A DNA stretch of 64,000 nucleotides from UMGS1696 sp964623635 (GTDB lineage Bacteria; Bacillota; Clostridia; Oscillospirales; CAG-272), in assembly GCA_964623635.1 (NCBI GenBank), contig CAZUUA010000007.1, forward strand, positions 1-64,000. Reading direction: 5' to 3'. Positions 34,318 through 43,100 of this stretch are shown in pieces. A model generated the notes under the pieces. It was given only the letters and a program-made list of their open reading frames with translations. It did no database searches and had not been told where the DNA came from. Positions within the stretch are counted from its first letter, which is position 1; every line of letters begins with the position of its first letter. The position numbers and the translations under genes were made by a program.

Positions 34318-35028
34318 TTAATTATAATTTCTGGCTCCAAAGAGTGCGCTTCCCACTCTCACCAGGGTAGCCCCTTCTGCAATAGCGTCGGCGAAGGTAT
34401 CGCTCATGCCCATGGACAAAATAGGCTCCTCTATATTATGCGTGTTTTTTCCGAAAAAGTCAATAAAAATCCGATAAGATTCTTGAAAATATTTTCGCAA
34501 AGCCGCTTTTTCGTCACAGATCGGTGCAACGACCATCATGCCGCGCAGTTTCAGCGAGGGCATTTCGGCGATGCGTGCGAGAAACTCCGGTGCTTCTTCC
34601 GGCAGGACGCCGCTTTTGGCTTCCTCACGACCGGCATTGACCTGTACCAGAATGGGGGTCACCACGCCGTGCTTGTCACTTTGCCGGGCAATTTCCTCCG
34701 CCAGATGCACCGAATCTACGGAATGGATCAGGTCTGCTTTGCCGATGAGATACTTGACCTTGTTGGTCTGCAGATGCCCGATGAAGTGGTATTGCCCCAG
34801 AGGATGCACCACATCGTATTTCTCCGTGAACTCTACCTGTCGGTTTTCACCGGCCATGGTCAGTCCGCAGTGGGACATGAGATAGGCGATATCCTCGGCC
34901 GGGTAGGTCTTGGAGGCTGCCAACAGAGACACCGGGGCACCGGCGCCACGCTTGACAACAGCTTCATCGATCTGCTCCCGGATCCGACTGTAGTTGTCGG
35001 CAAGCTCGATTTTTCTTTGTTCCGTCAT
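34318..35028 (-). CDS. yggS: YggS-family pyridoxal phosphate homeostasis protein
   Basis: The 236-residue TIM-barrel protein has the PLP lysine in LLAASKTYP (about residues 36-44), then GENRQVEF, HFIGHLQTNKVKYL (about 79-92) and a C-terminal SMGMSDTFADAIAEGATLVRVGSALFG. It maintains vitamin B6 and amino acid pools. The start is uncertain: ATG at 35028 gives the usual N-terminus, while ATG at 35040 and GTG at 35067 are in frame, and none has a strong ribosome site. A CGGATC/GATCCG hairpin sits in the 120-base gap before sepF (34269-34299). Confidence 0.92.
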   Translation of the reverse strand: MTEQRKIELADNYSRIREQIDEAVVKRGAGAPVSLLAASKTYPAEDIAYLMSHCGLTMAGENRQVEFTEKYDVVHPLGQYHFIGHLQTNKVKYLIGKADLIHSVDSVHLAEEIARQSDKHGVVTPILVQVNAGREEAKSGVLPEEAPEFLARIAEMPSLKLRGMMVVAPICDEKAALRKYFQESYRIFIDFFGKNTHNIEEPILSMGMSDTFADAIAEGATLVRVGSALFGARNYN

Positions 35029-35125
35029 ATGAAAACCCATTCGTTTCTGATCTATGTTTTTGCCCACGATTTAACAAATTTTCCGTCAGGGAAATTTTCA
35101 GCCGTGGGGCGTATTGCGTTACTAT

Positions 35126-36454
35126 TTAGCTACTCTTTTCTCCCACGGCGATGACCTTGCCTACCTCCAGGCCGGTGCCTTCGGTGATGATCACGTCGTT
35201 CATCCGGAGCCAGCCGTAGAGGCTACCGTCTTCCGTGCCGTCGGTGGTTTCTCCACTGATACAGATGTAGTAGCCGTCGCCTTCGTACACGATCTGGATC
35301 CGCTTGAAGACCACGGTCACCTCGTCCAGCACGTACACGCCCTCGTAGCCGTCCAGAATGCGCACGGCCGAGGTGGGTACGGAAAAGCCACGATATTCTG
35401 CCGTTGCCACCTGGACCGGCTGCATACGGGTATAATCGAAGCCATCGGGCATTTTCTCACATAGGAACACGGCGATGGCACCGGTGCCGGGCAGCTCCGG
35501 GATCACGGTCTGCAGCCTCATTTGCAGGGTCGTGTTGCCGTTGTAGGGAAAGGTCAGAGAATAGCTGTAGCCATCCACCAGAGATGCGGCTTCTGCTTTG
35601 GTCATGGGACACGCCACGTACCAGCGAAAATCCGTCACCAGCTTGCCTACGCATTGGCTGCTGCCGCTGTAGGTTTCCGGCTCCACGGTGATCAGGGACA
35701 TGAATTCGTCATAGGTCATGCCTGTCAGCTCGTTTGCCGGAAAGAGCGCTTCGTAGCCATCCACCGTGGACGGGGAAAAATAATAGCTGGCTTGGGGTGC
35801 ATAGCAGGTCTCCAGGCAGGCGCCCAGCTGGGAACGCAGTGCGGCCTTTTCATCCTGTAGTGTGCGGATCCGTGCGGTATAGTTCAGGGACGTGCCGCTG
35901 CCGGTTGCGGAGCTTGCAGCAAAGATCTCACGCTTCTGGATGCTCAGTAGCAGATCCGTCCGCATGGTCACCGCCTCGTCCAGTGCGCCGCTTTCCACTT
36001 GGGTGCGGATGTTCTGGACATTTTGGAAGATCGCCGATTCTAGTCCGGAGGTGCTGACCTGGGACACATCCTCGTCGGCGCTTTTGGTCAGCAGCTCCAA
36101 TTGGGTCTCCAGCTCGGTCAGTCGCGCCAATATATCCGGTGAGGTGCCCTCGTAGATGTCCGCCACTTTGTCGTAGCGAGCCAATCGGGTGCCATCGGAC
36201 ACAGCCGGTCTGACGCTGCCGTAACCAGCCGTGCCGCCGTACAGCACCTTTTCGCTGCGGAATATGTACCCATCGGCGTGTATGATCTGGCTTTCGTCCA
36301 CATACACGGCGTTTTGCAGTCCCAAAGTCTCCTCGAAGCTTTCGGTCAGGTGATAGGAGATATAGAAAATAATGCCCAGAGCCAGAGCACCGCTGCCAAG
36401 GGTGACAAGGGTCCGCTTTAAGTATTGCTTATTGAATAGATCAAAAAAACGCAT
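35126..36454 (-). CDS. HlyD-like membrane-anchored adaptor of the sepF cluster
   Basis: The 442-residue protein has one N-terminal membrane segment (about residues 19-38) and a large extracytoplasmic part: a beta-rich half (ADGYIFRSEKVLY), a helical region (about 105-215) and C-terminal beta domains ending LRMNDVIITEGTGLEVGKVIAVG. This resembles the HlyD/MacA-like proteins that Clostridia encode beside yggS-sepF. No partner exporter is adjacent, so its job may be structural in division or envelope assembly. AGGAGA lies upstream. It is the first gene of the leftward cluster. Confidence 0.7.
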   Translation of the reverse strand: MRFFDLFNKQYLKRTLVTLGSGALALGIIFYISYHLTESFEETLGLQNAVYVDESQIIHADGYIFRSEKVLYGGTAGYGSVRPAVSDGTRLARYDKVADIYEGTSPDILARLTELETQLELLTKSADEDVSQVSTSGLESAIFQNVQNIRTQVESGALDEAVTMRTDLLLSIQKREIFAASSATGSGTSLNYTARIRTLQDEKAALRSQLGACLETCYAPQASYYFSPSTVDGYEALFPANELTGMTYDEFMSLITVEPETYSGSSQCVGKLVTDFRWYVACPMTKAEAASLVDGYSYSLTFPYNGNTTLQMRLQTVIPELPGTGAIAVFLCEKMPDGFDYTRMQPVQVATAEYRGFSVPTSAVRILDGYEGVYVLDEVTVVFKRIQIVYEGDGYYICISGETTDGTEDGSLYGWLRMNDVIITEGTGLEVGKVIAVGEKSS

Positions 36455-36494
36455 TGCCCGGTCTGGGTCTCCTTCTGTAGGCAGTATCTACTAT

Positions 36495-36523
36495 ATTATA
36501 CCACAAAAATGGGTCGAATTATC
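36495..36523 (-). promoter_or_regulatory. weak promoter ahead of the HlyD-yggS-sepF cluster
   Basis: Minus strand: -10 TATAAT is good, but the -35 at a 17-base spacing reads GATAAT, so this site is tentative. Confidence 0.4.
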
Positions 36524-36600
36524 CGTTTGAAATGATTGTTAACAATAATTTCAAAAATGGCGGTGTAAAAAGGAAAAAAGCCGCAAGGAAATACGAAAAC

Positions 36601-36636
36601 AGCCTGGTCTGTGCCGGAAAGACGACAGACCAGGCT
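36601..36636 (-). terminator. terminator of the YhaO/YhaN-like operon
   Basis: AGCCTGGTCTGT and ACAGACCAGGCT form a perfect 12-base stem, followed leftward by GTTTTC. It lies 65 bases after the stop at 36701. Confidence 0.75.
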
Positions 36637-36700
36637 GGAAGATCGTGTGATATTGTCTTGCCTGTTGGGACGATGGGATACGCTTTTGGGTGATGGGAAT

Positions 36701-38866
36701 CTATGCCATTTGCAGCACGGTACAGCCCAGGGCTTCCCCCAGTCTTGCTTCGTCACTACGGCAGGAGAACAGCAGGCATTGTCCACCGGTGTGGCACATG
36801 GCAGACAGCGCTTTGGCCAGTCGGGTCTCGTCCACGGCGGCAAAGGTCTCGTCAAAGACCATGGGTGGGATCTCTCTGCCGTTGTCGCCAAACAGGGTGT
36901 GTGCCAGTGCCAGACGCAGGGATATGTACGCCAGGTCAGCGGTTCCCTTGGAGAGCAGCTCCACCGAAGCGGTGCCATCGTCTGTGGTGTATTGGAGACC
37001 AAAGGCGGCGTCCATGGCGATGTGGCGGTATTTGCCGTCGGTGGCTTCTTCCATGGCAGTGGAGGCACGGCGGGTCACAGTGGGGATCACGGTGGTACGC
37101 AGGCTTTCTCCGGCCAGACGCAGGGCTTCCAGTGCCAGCGAATAGCCGGCGTGCTGCTTTTTCAGCTCACGAAGCTCCTCCTTGGCCGTGTCCAGCAGTC
37201 CTGCCAGCAGATCCGGCGACCGACCTTCATTGGCGCACAGTGCGGCATAAGCGGCTTCCAGTTCGGCTTCCTTCTTGGACTGGGCACGCCAGGTACCGAT
37301 GGTGAAGTCCCGTTCCTTTTGCGCTTTGGCAAGACTGTCGGCGTCCAGCTGCAGTGCGGCCTTGCCTATGGGTGTGGTCATGAGCTGCTTGTATTCTGCC
37401 ACCACGGCAGCTCTGTCCAAACCGGCTGTGGCTTCCTGCAGGGCACCCAATCGGCCGCTGAGGTTTTCCACCTTGGCACGGACGGTATCCCGGTCGGCGG
37501 CAGCTTTATCGGCTTTTTTTCGCAAGGCTTCCAGGGTTTCTGCCGGGTCGTTTGCCTTATGGGGAACACCGCAGGCGTCGGCCAATGTATACAGACGGGC
37601 AACGTTTTCCACCGACCAGGTACCCACAGAGGTCTCGGCCGGTGCGCTTTCGGTGGATTCGGCCATTTCGTCCAGCTCGTCCAGGGTATCCACGCCCCAT
37701 TCGTCCAGGATCGCATCCAGCTTGGCAAGGTTTTTGCCCTGCATCACATAGAACACGATGCCCACGATCACGCAGACTGCCATGAGTCCAAAGGGAAAGA
37801 GGAACTGGGGAAAGCCGAAATACGCCATGATGGCACCGGCTGCCAGAGAGACAAGTCCGGCAATGGCCATTACGATGGTCACCGCCAAAAACAGCCGGGA
37901 TTTGGATTCTAAATATTCGCCTTCCTCTAAGGCAGCGGCGGCTTCTTCGTTACGCATACGCAGCGTGCCACTGGTCTCGGCAGCTTTGACAGCCTCTGTT
38001 TCCAGTGCATCCAGCTGGGTGTGCAGATCGCTGAACGGTGGGGCAGACAGGACGTCCAGGGCATTTTGGTAGCTTTTGAGCTTGGTGGCGGTGTCGTCGG
38101 CGGCTGCGATCTTCCGGCAGGTAGCGATGACCTCGGCAGCAGACGTCAATGCTTCCAGACCGTTCTTTTTGTCTTCCATTTCCTGCCGTTTGGCTGTGGC
38201 AGTGCGCAGGGCCACCTCGGTTTCCATCCGGCGATCGGCTTTGGTTTGTGCGGCGGTCAGTGCTTCTTCCAGCTGTGCCACCTCTTCTTCCTTTTCCCGG
38301 ATCTTTCCACCGGCAGAATTTTTCGGCAGCAGTTCCCGTCTGGCCTGATCCAGCTTGGCGGTGGCTCGTTTGAAGTCCACGTTTTCATCGGCGGTGTGAA
38401 GCATATTTTCCACGGCGCCGGCCAAACTGGAGCCATCGGGACGCACGGCACCCAGCTGTCCCACAAAGGCGGTGCTGGTGAAGACCGATTCGTTTACGCC
38501 AAAGAAATATTGTCCCGGTTCCTTTTCCGGCAGGATCCGATTGGTACGGGTGTCCACGATCTGGACCATGTCCCGGATACTTTCCCGGCTGCCGTCGATG
38601 CTTGTGGAACGTTCGATGCGCCACAGATTGCCGTCCGCTTCGGTGACACAGGTGATCCAGCCGCCGACACGGGTACCTGTGAAATACCGGGTGCGGTCGG
38701 GACTGCCCTTTTGTCCGGGACCGTAGAAGATATATTTGAGGAAGGCCGCCAAGGTCGATTTCCCGGATTCGTTGGGACCTTCCAGCACATTCACGCCTTC
38801 GGAAAGCCGGAAGGAACGATCGTGAAAAAGTCCAAACGATTGGATATAAATTTCTTGAATTTTCAT
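36701..38866 (-). CDS. YhaN-like AAA/SMC-type ATPase with a membrane hairpin
   Basis: The 721-residue protein starts MKIQEIYIQSFGLFHDRSF with Walker A GPNESGKST (about residues 29-37). Long coiled coils follow, interrupted by two adjacent membrane helices (about 355-405), and the C-terminal half has LLSKGTADLAYISLRLALA (signature) and PMVFDETFAAVD (Walker B). The membrane hairpin inside the coiled coil is typical of YhaN rather than SbcC. It is probably the ATPase partner of the upstream metallophosphoesterase in DNA-end processing or repair. The ATG at 38866 follows GGAGG; the long open frame further upstream is an artefact. Confidence 0.85.
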   Translation of the reverse strand: MKIQEIYIQSFGLFHDRSFRLSEGVNVLEGPNESGKSTLAAFLKYIFYGPGQKGSPDRTRYFTGTRVGGWITCVTEADGNLWRIERSTSIDGSRESIRDMVQIVDTRTNRILPEKEPGQYFFGVNESVFTSTAFVGQLGAVRPDGSSLAGAVENMLHTADENVDFKRATAKLDQARRELLPKNSAGGKIREKEEEVAQLEEALTAAQTKADRRMETEVALRTATAKRQEMEDKKNGLEALTSAAEVIATCRKIAAADDTATKLKSYQNALDVLSAPPFSDLHTQLDALETEAVKAAETSGTLRMRNEEAAAALEEGEYLESKSRLFLAVTIVMAIAGLVSLAAGAIMAYFGFPQFLFPFGLMAVCVIVGIVFYVMQGKNLAKLDAILDEWGVDTLDELDEMAESTESAPAETSVGTWSVENVARLYTLADACGVPHKANDPAETLEALRKKADKAAADRDTVRAKVENLSGRLGALQEATAGLDRAAVVAEYKQLMTTPIGKAALQLDADSLAKAQKERDFTIGTWRAQSKKEAELEAAYAALCANEGRSPDLLAGLLDTAKEELRELKKQHAGYSLALEALRLAGESLRTTVIPTVTRRASTAMEEATDGKYRHIAMDAAFGLQYTTDDGTASVELLSKGTADLAYISLRLALAHTLFGDNGREIPPMVFDETFAAVDETRLAKALSAMCHTGGQCLLFSCRSDEARLGEALGCTVLQMA

Positions 38867-38877
38867 AGGTTCCTCCG

Positions 38878-39984
38878 TTATTCCACGATATTTTCGCCGG
38901 CCAGCGCAGCCAGAGCATACCGCAGTGCCCGCAGTGCCGTATCCTTTTCTTCCGGTGTACCTGAGGTCAGTGCCGGAGAAAGTGTGCGGTACAGAGCCCC
39001 ACGGATGCCGGGATCTGCAGAAAGTGTGGCAAGGTCGGGCATGGTCTTGTCCTGGATCTGCAAGCAGAACAGACCCATATCGCCCAGCAGGTCGCCGCTT
39101 ATCACCAGACCATCGCCAGTCAAGCCGGTATAGCGCAGCCGGAGCAGTGTATCCTCGCCGTATTTGTGGGAAGCGATGTAGTCGGCGGTGGCAGAGCGAA
39201 CATCGGCCATGGTGGCACAGCCGGTGATGTCCAGGGAACCGGTCTCGTAGCGGCGTTTGGAGAAGCGCACCCGTTTCATACGCACGGCAGCAGTGGCGCC
39301 ATTTTTCTCGATCTCCACCACGCAGGCACCCTTGGGACCGGTCTCCGAAAAGTCTCTGCCTTCCAGACAACCGCAGTAGGCCCATTGTGCGCCGGAGTGG
39401 TCGCCGGACTGTGGTGGATTGTGGATGTGCCCCAGAGCAGCGTAGTCGGCACCAAAGGCGTTCAGCAGCTCTTGGGAAAGTGGAGCATAGCGGTCGTCGC
39501 CGGTGATATCGCCGTGGCACAGCAGCAGATGGATCTGGTCGCCTTCCACGTGGTGACCGGCAACGGGGCTTTCAGGTAGCTCCGGTGCAGAGAAGCCATA
39601 GCCCCACACGGTCAGGTTTTTCTCCGGAAAGGAGATGCTGGTCAGTGTGGGATCGAGGAATAGGTGGACGTTTGCCGGAAAGGAGTTGGTACGCCAAACG
39701 CTGTCGGTGTCGGCATAGTCGTGGTTACCGGTGGCGATGCAGACGATCCCGCCGAACTTTTCGAATTCGCTGCATAAAAGCTGGATGGTCTCTCTTGTGA
39801 CATAGCGGCCATCGAACACGTCCCCGGCCAGCATCACGGCATCCACGCCATTCATGCGAGCGTAGGTCATCATGGAGGTGAAGGCAGCACGCAGTTCGTT
39901 TTTGCGGATCTGGGCCCGACGTTCGTCGAGAGAAGCAAATGCCGCATCCAGGTGCAGGTCTCCTGTATGTAATATTTTTAACAT
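38878..39984 (-). CDS. SbcD/YhaO-like metallophosphoesterase (DNA exonuclease subunit)
   Basis: The 368-residue protein has all calcineurin-type metal motifs: LHTGDLHLDAAF (D-x-H, about residues 6-14), LAGDVFDG, TGNHDYAD (about 85-92), LCHGDITG and LGHIHNPP (G-H-x-H, about 180-184). It should be the nuclease half of an SbcCD-like pair with the ATPase gene, which starts 11 bases downstream. The ATG at 39984 has AAGGA ten bases upstream and a promoter at 40080-40108. It is longer than a plain phosphodiesterase and has the C-terminal capping region of the family. Confidence 0.9.
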   Translation of the reverse strand: MLKILHTGDLHLDAAFASLDERRAQIRKNELRAAFTSMMTYARMNGVDAVMLAGDVFDGRYVTRETIQLLCSEFEKFGGIVCIATGNHDYADTDSVWRTNSFPANVHLFLDPTLTSISFPEKNLTVWGYGFSAPELPESPVAGHHVEGDQIHLLLCHGDITGDDRYAPLSQELLNAFGADYAALGHIHNPPQSGDHSGAQWAYCGCLEGRDFSETGPKGACVVEIEKNGATAAVRMKRVRFSKRRYETGSLDITGCATMADVRSATADYIASHKYGEDTLLRLRYTGLTGDGLVISGDLLGDMGLFCLQIQDKTMPDLATLSADPGIRGALYRTLSPALTSGTPEEKDTALRALRYALAALAGENIVE

Positions 39985-40079
39985 AGGTGTATCCTTTTGA
40001 TGTGGAAGCATAGTTGATATGGATAAACTTCGAAAGCGGGACAGACCCACGGGTACATGGATCTACAATATCCCACCTT

Positions 40080-40108
40080 AGTATAGCATATTTGGCTGTC
40101 CGGTGCAA
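40080..40108 (-). promoter_or_regulatory. promoter of the YhaO/YhaN-like operon
   Basis: Minus strand: -35 TTGCAC, a 17-base spacer, -10 TATACT. Confidence 0.65.
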
Positions 40109-40140
40109 GATGTAATTTGTGAAAAATATGAAGAAGAAGA

Positions 40141-40167
40141 AAAAAGCACCCGTGATGGATGCTTTTT
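40141..40167 (-). terminator. terminator of the nucleoside hydrolase-like gene
   Basis: AAAAAGCA and TGCTTTTT form an eight-base stem extended by one or two inner GC pairs. A leftward transcript meets a T-run. Confidence 0.7.
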
Positions 40168-40252
40168 GGGGGAATTTTGGGGAATATGGAAAACGTACCA
40201 AAAATTAGCCTTATGGAGTTGTGTTTGCAAGATCGTTTTCTGCGCTGTCCTG

Positions 40253-41332
40253 TTACTGTAAGAACTGTGCCAACTCCTTTTCATACCACGTGTCCGGCAT
40301 GGTCTTCACCACATATCCATGCTTCCCGTCTGCGGCATAGGTGAAGTCGTTTTCGCCGGTTTCGCTATCCACTGCTGCCTTGCCACGACGGAGCGTGTAC
40401 CCGGCTTTGGCAAGGTTTGCGGCATCAAACGGATCTTGTGGGTCGCCGGACAGTGCCAAAAGCACCAGCATGGGATCCCAGGAAGAACGACCGTTTTGGC
40501 TTCCATGGGCGGCAAAGGCTATGCGCAGCGGATCGCTTTCGTCCGGGATCGTCTCCGGTGTACCGCTGATCACACTGGCACCTACTTCCCAACCCAAAAA
40601 TACAATGGGACAGGGAAAATCTCGAAGCAGTGTGGCGGCGGCTTTTCGGGAACGGGGCGCACGGGCAAAATTGTTCTCCCGTCCATGGCCGTCCTTTTCC
40701 CAGTTGCCTGCCATCATCCACAGGCACGACACCTTCTTGGCTACCAGTGCCCGACCGGTCTCATCGGCACACAGAGCAGCAAGTACCTGGGGATACCCGA
40801 TCTCCAATAGCTCCACCTTGTCCGGCGCCTTGGTCAGCAGCTCCCGGTACAACTCTACCCCATCGGGTAGGGCATCGTTGCTCGGTACGGTGTGGGGTAG
40901 GGCAGAGAGCAGCCTTTGATACGGTGGTGCTCCACCATAATCGGTGGCGTCCCGGTCGATCCCCAGCGGCAGATCCCCATATCCTTCGCTGGTGAGAAAG
41001 GCATTCAGGGACGCAGCCGAATCGGGCATAGCCGCATTGCAGATGATTCCGGCCAGTGACCAAAGCCCCCGTTTGGCAGCCCGGCAGAGGATCCGCAGCG
41101 CCGCCACATCATCACAGTCGGTCCACCAATCCGTACCCAAAATGATCGTGCGGTTTTGTAGTGGAGCACCGGATTCATCCGTACCCAATATTACAGTGCG
41201 GTTCGGTAATGGAGCACCGGATTCATCCGTTCCCAATATTACAGTGCGGTTCGGTAGTGGAGTACCGGATTCATCCGTACCCAAAATGATCGTGCGGTTC
41301 TGGTCGATTTGATTTTCTTCAATATATTTCAT
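40253..41332 (-). CDS. nucleoside hydrolase-like protein with repeated N-terminal strand
   Basis: The 359-residue protein resembles inosine/uridine-preferring nucleoside hydrolases: IILGTDWWTDCDDVAALRIL (about residues 63-82) is the D-x3-D-x-D-D metal site in modified form, followed by AGIICNAAMPDSAASLNAFL. Before this, the segment NRTVILGTDESGAPLP occurs three times (residues 12-59) and repeats the start of the catalytic strand. It follows the binding lipoprotein copy 3 without a gap, so coupled expression is likely. The start is the ATG at 41332, with a GTG at 41344 as alternative; no strong ribosome site is seen. Substrate unknown. Confidence 0.78.
   Translation of the reverse strand: MKYIEENQIDQNRTIILGTDESGTPLPNRTVILGTDESGAPLPNRTVILGTDESGAPLQNRTIILGTDWWTDCDDVAALRILCRAAKRGLWSLAGIICNAAMPDSAASLNAFLTSEGYGDLPLGIDRDATDYGGAPPYQRLLSALPHTVPSNDALPDGVELYRELLTKAPDKVELLEIGYPQVLAALCADETGRALVAKKVSCLWMMAGNWEKDGHGRENNFARAPRSRKAAATLLRDFPCPIVFLGWEVGASVISGTPETIPDESDPLRIAFAAHGSQNGRSSWDPMLVLLALSGDPQDPFDAANLAKAGYTLRRGKAAVDSETGENDFTYAADGKHGYVVKTMPDTWYEKELAQFLQ
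41156..41299 (-). repeat. three 48-base tandem repeats inside the nucleoside hydrolase-like gene
   Basis: Units at 41252-41299, 41204-41251 and 41156-41203 encode NRT(I/V)ILGTDESG(T/A)PL(P/Q). The next 27 bases encode NRTIILGTD of the catalytic domain, so the units are copies of its first strand. Confidence 0.95.
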
Positions 41333-41344
41333 AGTACACGTCAC

Positions 41345-42811
41345 TCAGTTGGCGAAGGATTCCAGCACCTTTTCGTAATGCTTGGTGGCTGCGCTTTCCT
41401 GTGCCGCTGCTTTGGAGGCAAGGTCGGTGGAATTGGCGGCGGTTAGGTCACAGAACATATCGGTGTACGCACTGTATTTGTAGGTGCTGGCAAAGCTGAT
41501 CTTCAGACCATCCATGAGCAGCCCGAACATTTTCTGCGAATCCTCGTCCCGGAGCAGCTTCTTTTGCATGACCGTCTCAAATACGGCCGGATATACATCA
41601 TAGTAGCTTTCGATGGCAAGGGCTTCGGTGATCTGCCCGGTGCGATCCATGTCGGCGGTGACCATGGGAATGCCAAGCAGTCCTGTACCGCCGGTCACTG
41701 TGGTGATGTACCGCTCGTCAGAGGCTTCCCACTTGGGGAATACGAGCAGACCATAGTCGGCTTCCATGTCCCGGAAGAACTGGTAGGCGTCGGTCAGGAA
41801 GCCGGAGTAGAACAGTCCCTGGTTATTGGCGAACATTTTGGCAAGGTCGTTTTCCTTGGAATAGTCTGTGATGAGCCAGGAGGATGGCGTATGGGTCAGG
41901 GTGACAATGGCTTCCAGAATGGATTGGTTCCGGTCGGACAGCAGAGACAATGTGAAGGTGCCGTCTCCGTGGAAGTCCACAGGCTGTACGCCCATGCCGA
42001 CGGAAAAGCCGACACCGGAGGTACCGTGGGAGGACAGCAGACCATAGGTGTCCCCTTCGTCCCAGGTGCCGTCGCCGTTTTCATCCACGGATACCGTTTC
42101 CACCATCTGCGAGAAGGTGTCAAAGGTCCAGTTGTTTTCGTTCACGTATTCATACGGAGAGGTCAGCCCATATTCCGTGACCATGTCCATGTTGCAGAAC
42201 AGCACGTGGGACAGCATAACGCCGGTGAAGGGAATGTAGTTCATTTGCAGGAAGCACTTGCCGTTCTGGGTCAGGGACTCTACAGCCAGCTGATTCCACC
42301 AGGCGCCGGTCATATCGACGTGGGGCACGTCATAGTAGTTGGCCAGATAGCCGCCTAAGGATAGGGACGACATATCGTTCACGTGTGCCCATGCCAAATC
42401 GTAGGCACCGTCCCCGGCGGTCACAGAGGTCTTGACCAGGCTGGCGGCACTGCCGATGGTGGCGGCGATCTCTACGTTGAAGTTTTCCTCCACGGTCTGG
42501 TTCCGCTTGTAGATGGTATCGTTGATCACGTCTCCGGTCAGCTCGTCCACCACAAATTCCATGGCAGGCAGCTCACCCAGCTTGGCATACTCTCTGCCGA
42601 TGATCTGATAGGTGGCACCTTCGTAATTGGCGACAGGCAGCAGGTCGGCGGAGCGCAAAATGGTGGTCTCGGTTTCCGGTGCAGTGGTGTCTGCTGCAGT
42701 GGTGTCGGACTGGGACGTGGTCTCGTCTGTGGTACCACCGGCGCAGGCCGTCATAGCGGTCGACACCAGCAGTGCACACAGGAGCAGGGAAAATAGCTGT
42801 TTCGTTTTCAT
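41345..42811 (-). CDS. extracellular solute-binding lipoprotein, orphan (copy 3 of 7)
   Basis: The 488-residue lipoprotein has its lipobox at Cys23 (MTAC). Paralogue motifs are LTGDVINDTIYKRN (about residues 83-96), GAWWNQLAVES, NWTFDTFSQMVE with the calcium-loop-like DENGDGTWDEGD, LLVFPKWEASDERY and LLRDEDSQKMFGLL. It is directly followed by the nucleoside hydrolase-like gene, so its ligand could be a nucleoside rather than a sugar, but this is context only. The ATG at 42811 was chosen because GAGGAA lies upstream; the longer in-frame start lacks one. No permease gene adjoins it. Confidence 0.87.
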   Translation of the reverse strand: MKTKQLFSLLLCALLVSTAMTACAGGTTDETTSQSDTTAADTTAPETETTILRSADLLPVANYEGATYQIIGREYAKLGELPAMEFVVDELTGDVINDTIYKRNQTVEENFNVEIAATIGSAASLVKTSVTAGDGAYDLAWAHVNDMSSLSLGGYLANYYDVPHVDMTGAWWNQLAVESLTQNGKCFLQMNYIPFTGVMLSHVLFCNMDMVTEYGLTSPYEYVNENNWTFDTFSQMVETVSVDENGDGTWDEGDTYGLLSSHGTSGVGFSVGMGVQPVDFHGDGTFTLSLLSDRNQSILEAIVTLTHTPSSWLITDYSKENDLAKMFANNQGLFYSGFLTDAYQFFRDMEADYGLLVFPKWEASDERYITTVTGGTGLLGIPMVTADMDRTGQITEALAIESYYDVYPAVFETVMQKKLLRDEDSQKMFGLLMDGLKISFASTYKYSAYTDMFCDLTAANSTDLASKAAAQESAATKHYEKVLESFAN

Positions 42812-42867
42812 GATACGCATTCCTCGATTTGCAAATTGTTTTTTATACGACAATCATCGCTACCCTG

Positions 42868-42896
42868 ATTATAGCACATCTGTCTGCGAATGTCAA
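42868..42896 (-). promoter_or_regulatory. promoter of the copy 3 lipoprotein/nucleoside hydrolase operon
   Basis: Minus strand: -35 TTGACA, a 17-base spacer, -10 TATAAT, a perfect consensus. Confidence 0.85.
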
Positions 42897-43010
42897 GACG
42901 GCAGGCAAAGATCGCCGTGGTGGGTCATATATTAATGTAGGCTTCTTGCCTATGCAAGGTCGGACGGTGGCGGCATTGGTGGAAAAAAGGAAAAAAATTG
43001 CAAAAACAGG

Positions 43011-43039
43011 TTGCATTTATCCCCACGATGGAGTATACT
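43011..43039 (+). promoter_or_regulatory. promoter of the PHP-domain gene
   Basis: TTGCAT at 43011-43016, a 17-base spacer and TATACT at 43034-43039, about 60 bases before the ATG. Confidence 0.7.
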
Positions 43040-43100
43040 ATAATCATCAAAATGCGCGGCATTCTATCACAATTCTTCACAAAACAAAGGAGACAACACC

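Noticed and set aside
38867..39520. Long N-terminal extension of the YhaN-like ATPase
   Set aside because: The frame is open but mirrors the upstream nuclease gene; GGAGG and the conserved MKIQEIYIQSFG start place the ATG at 38866.
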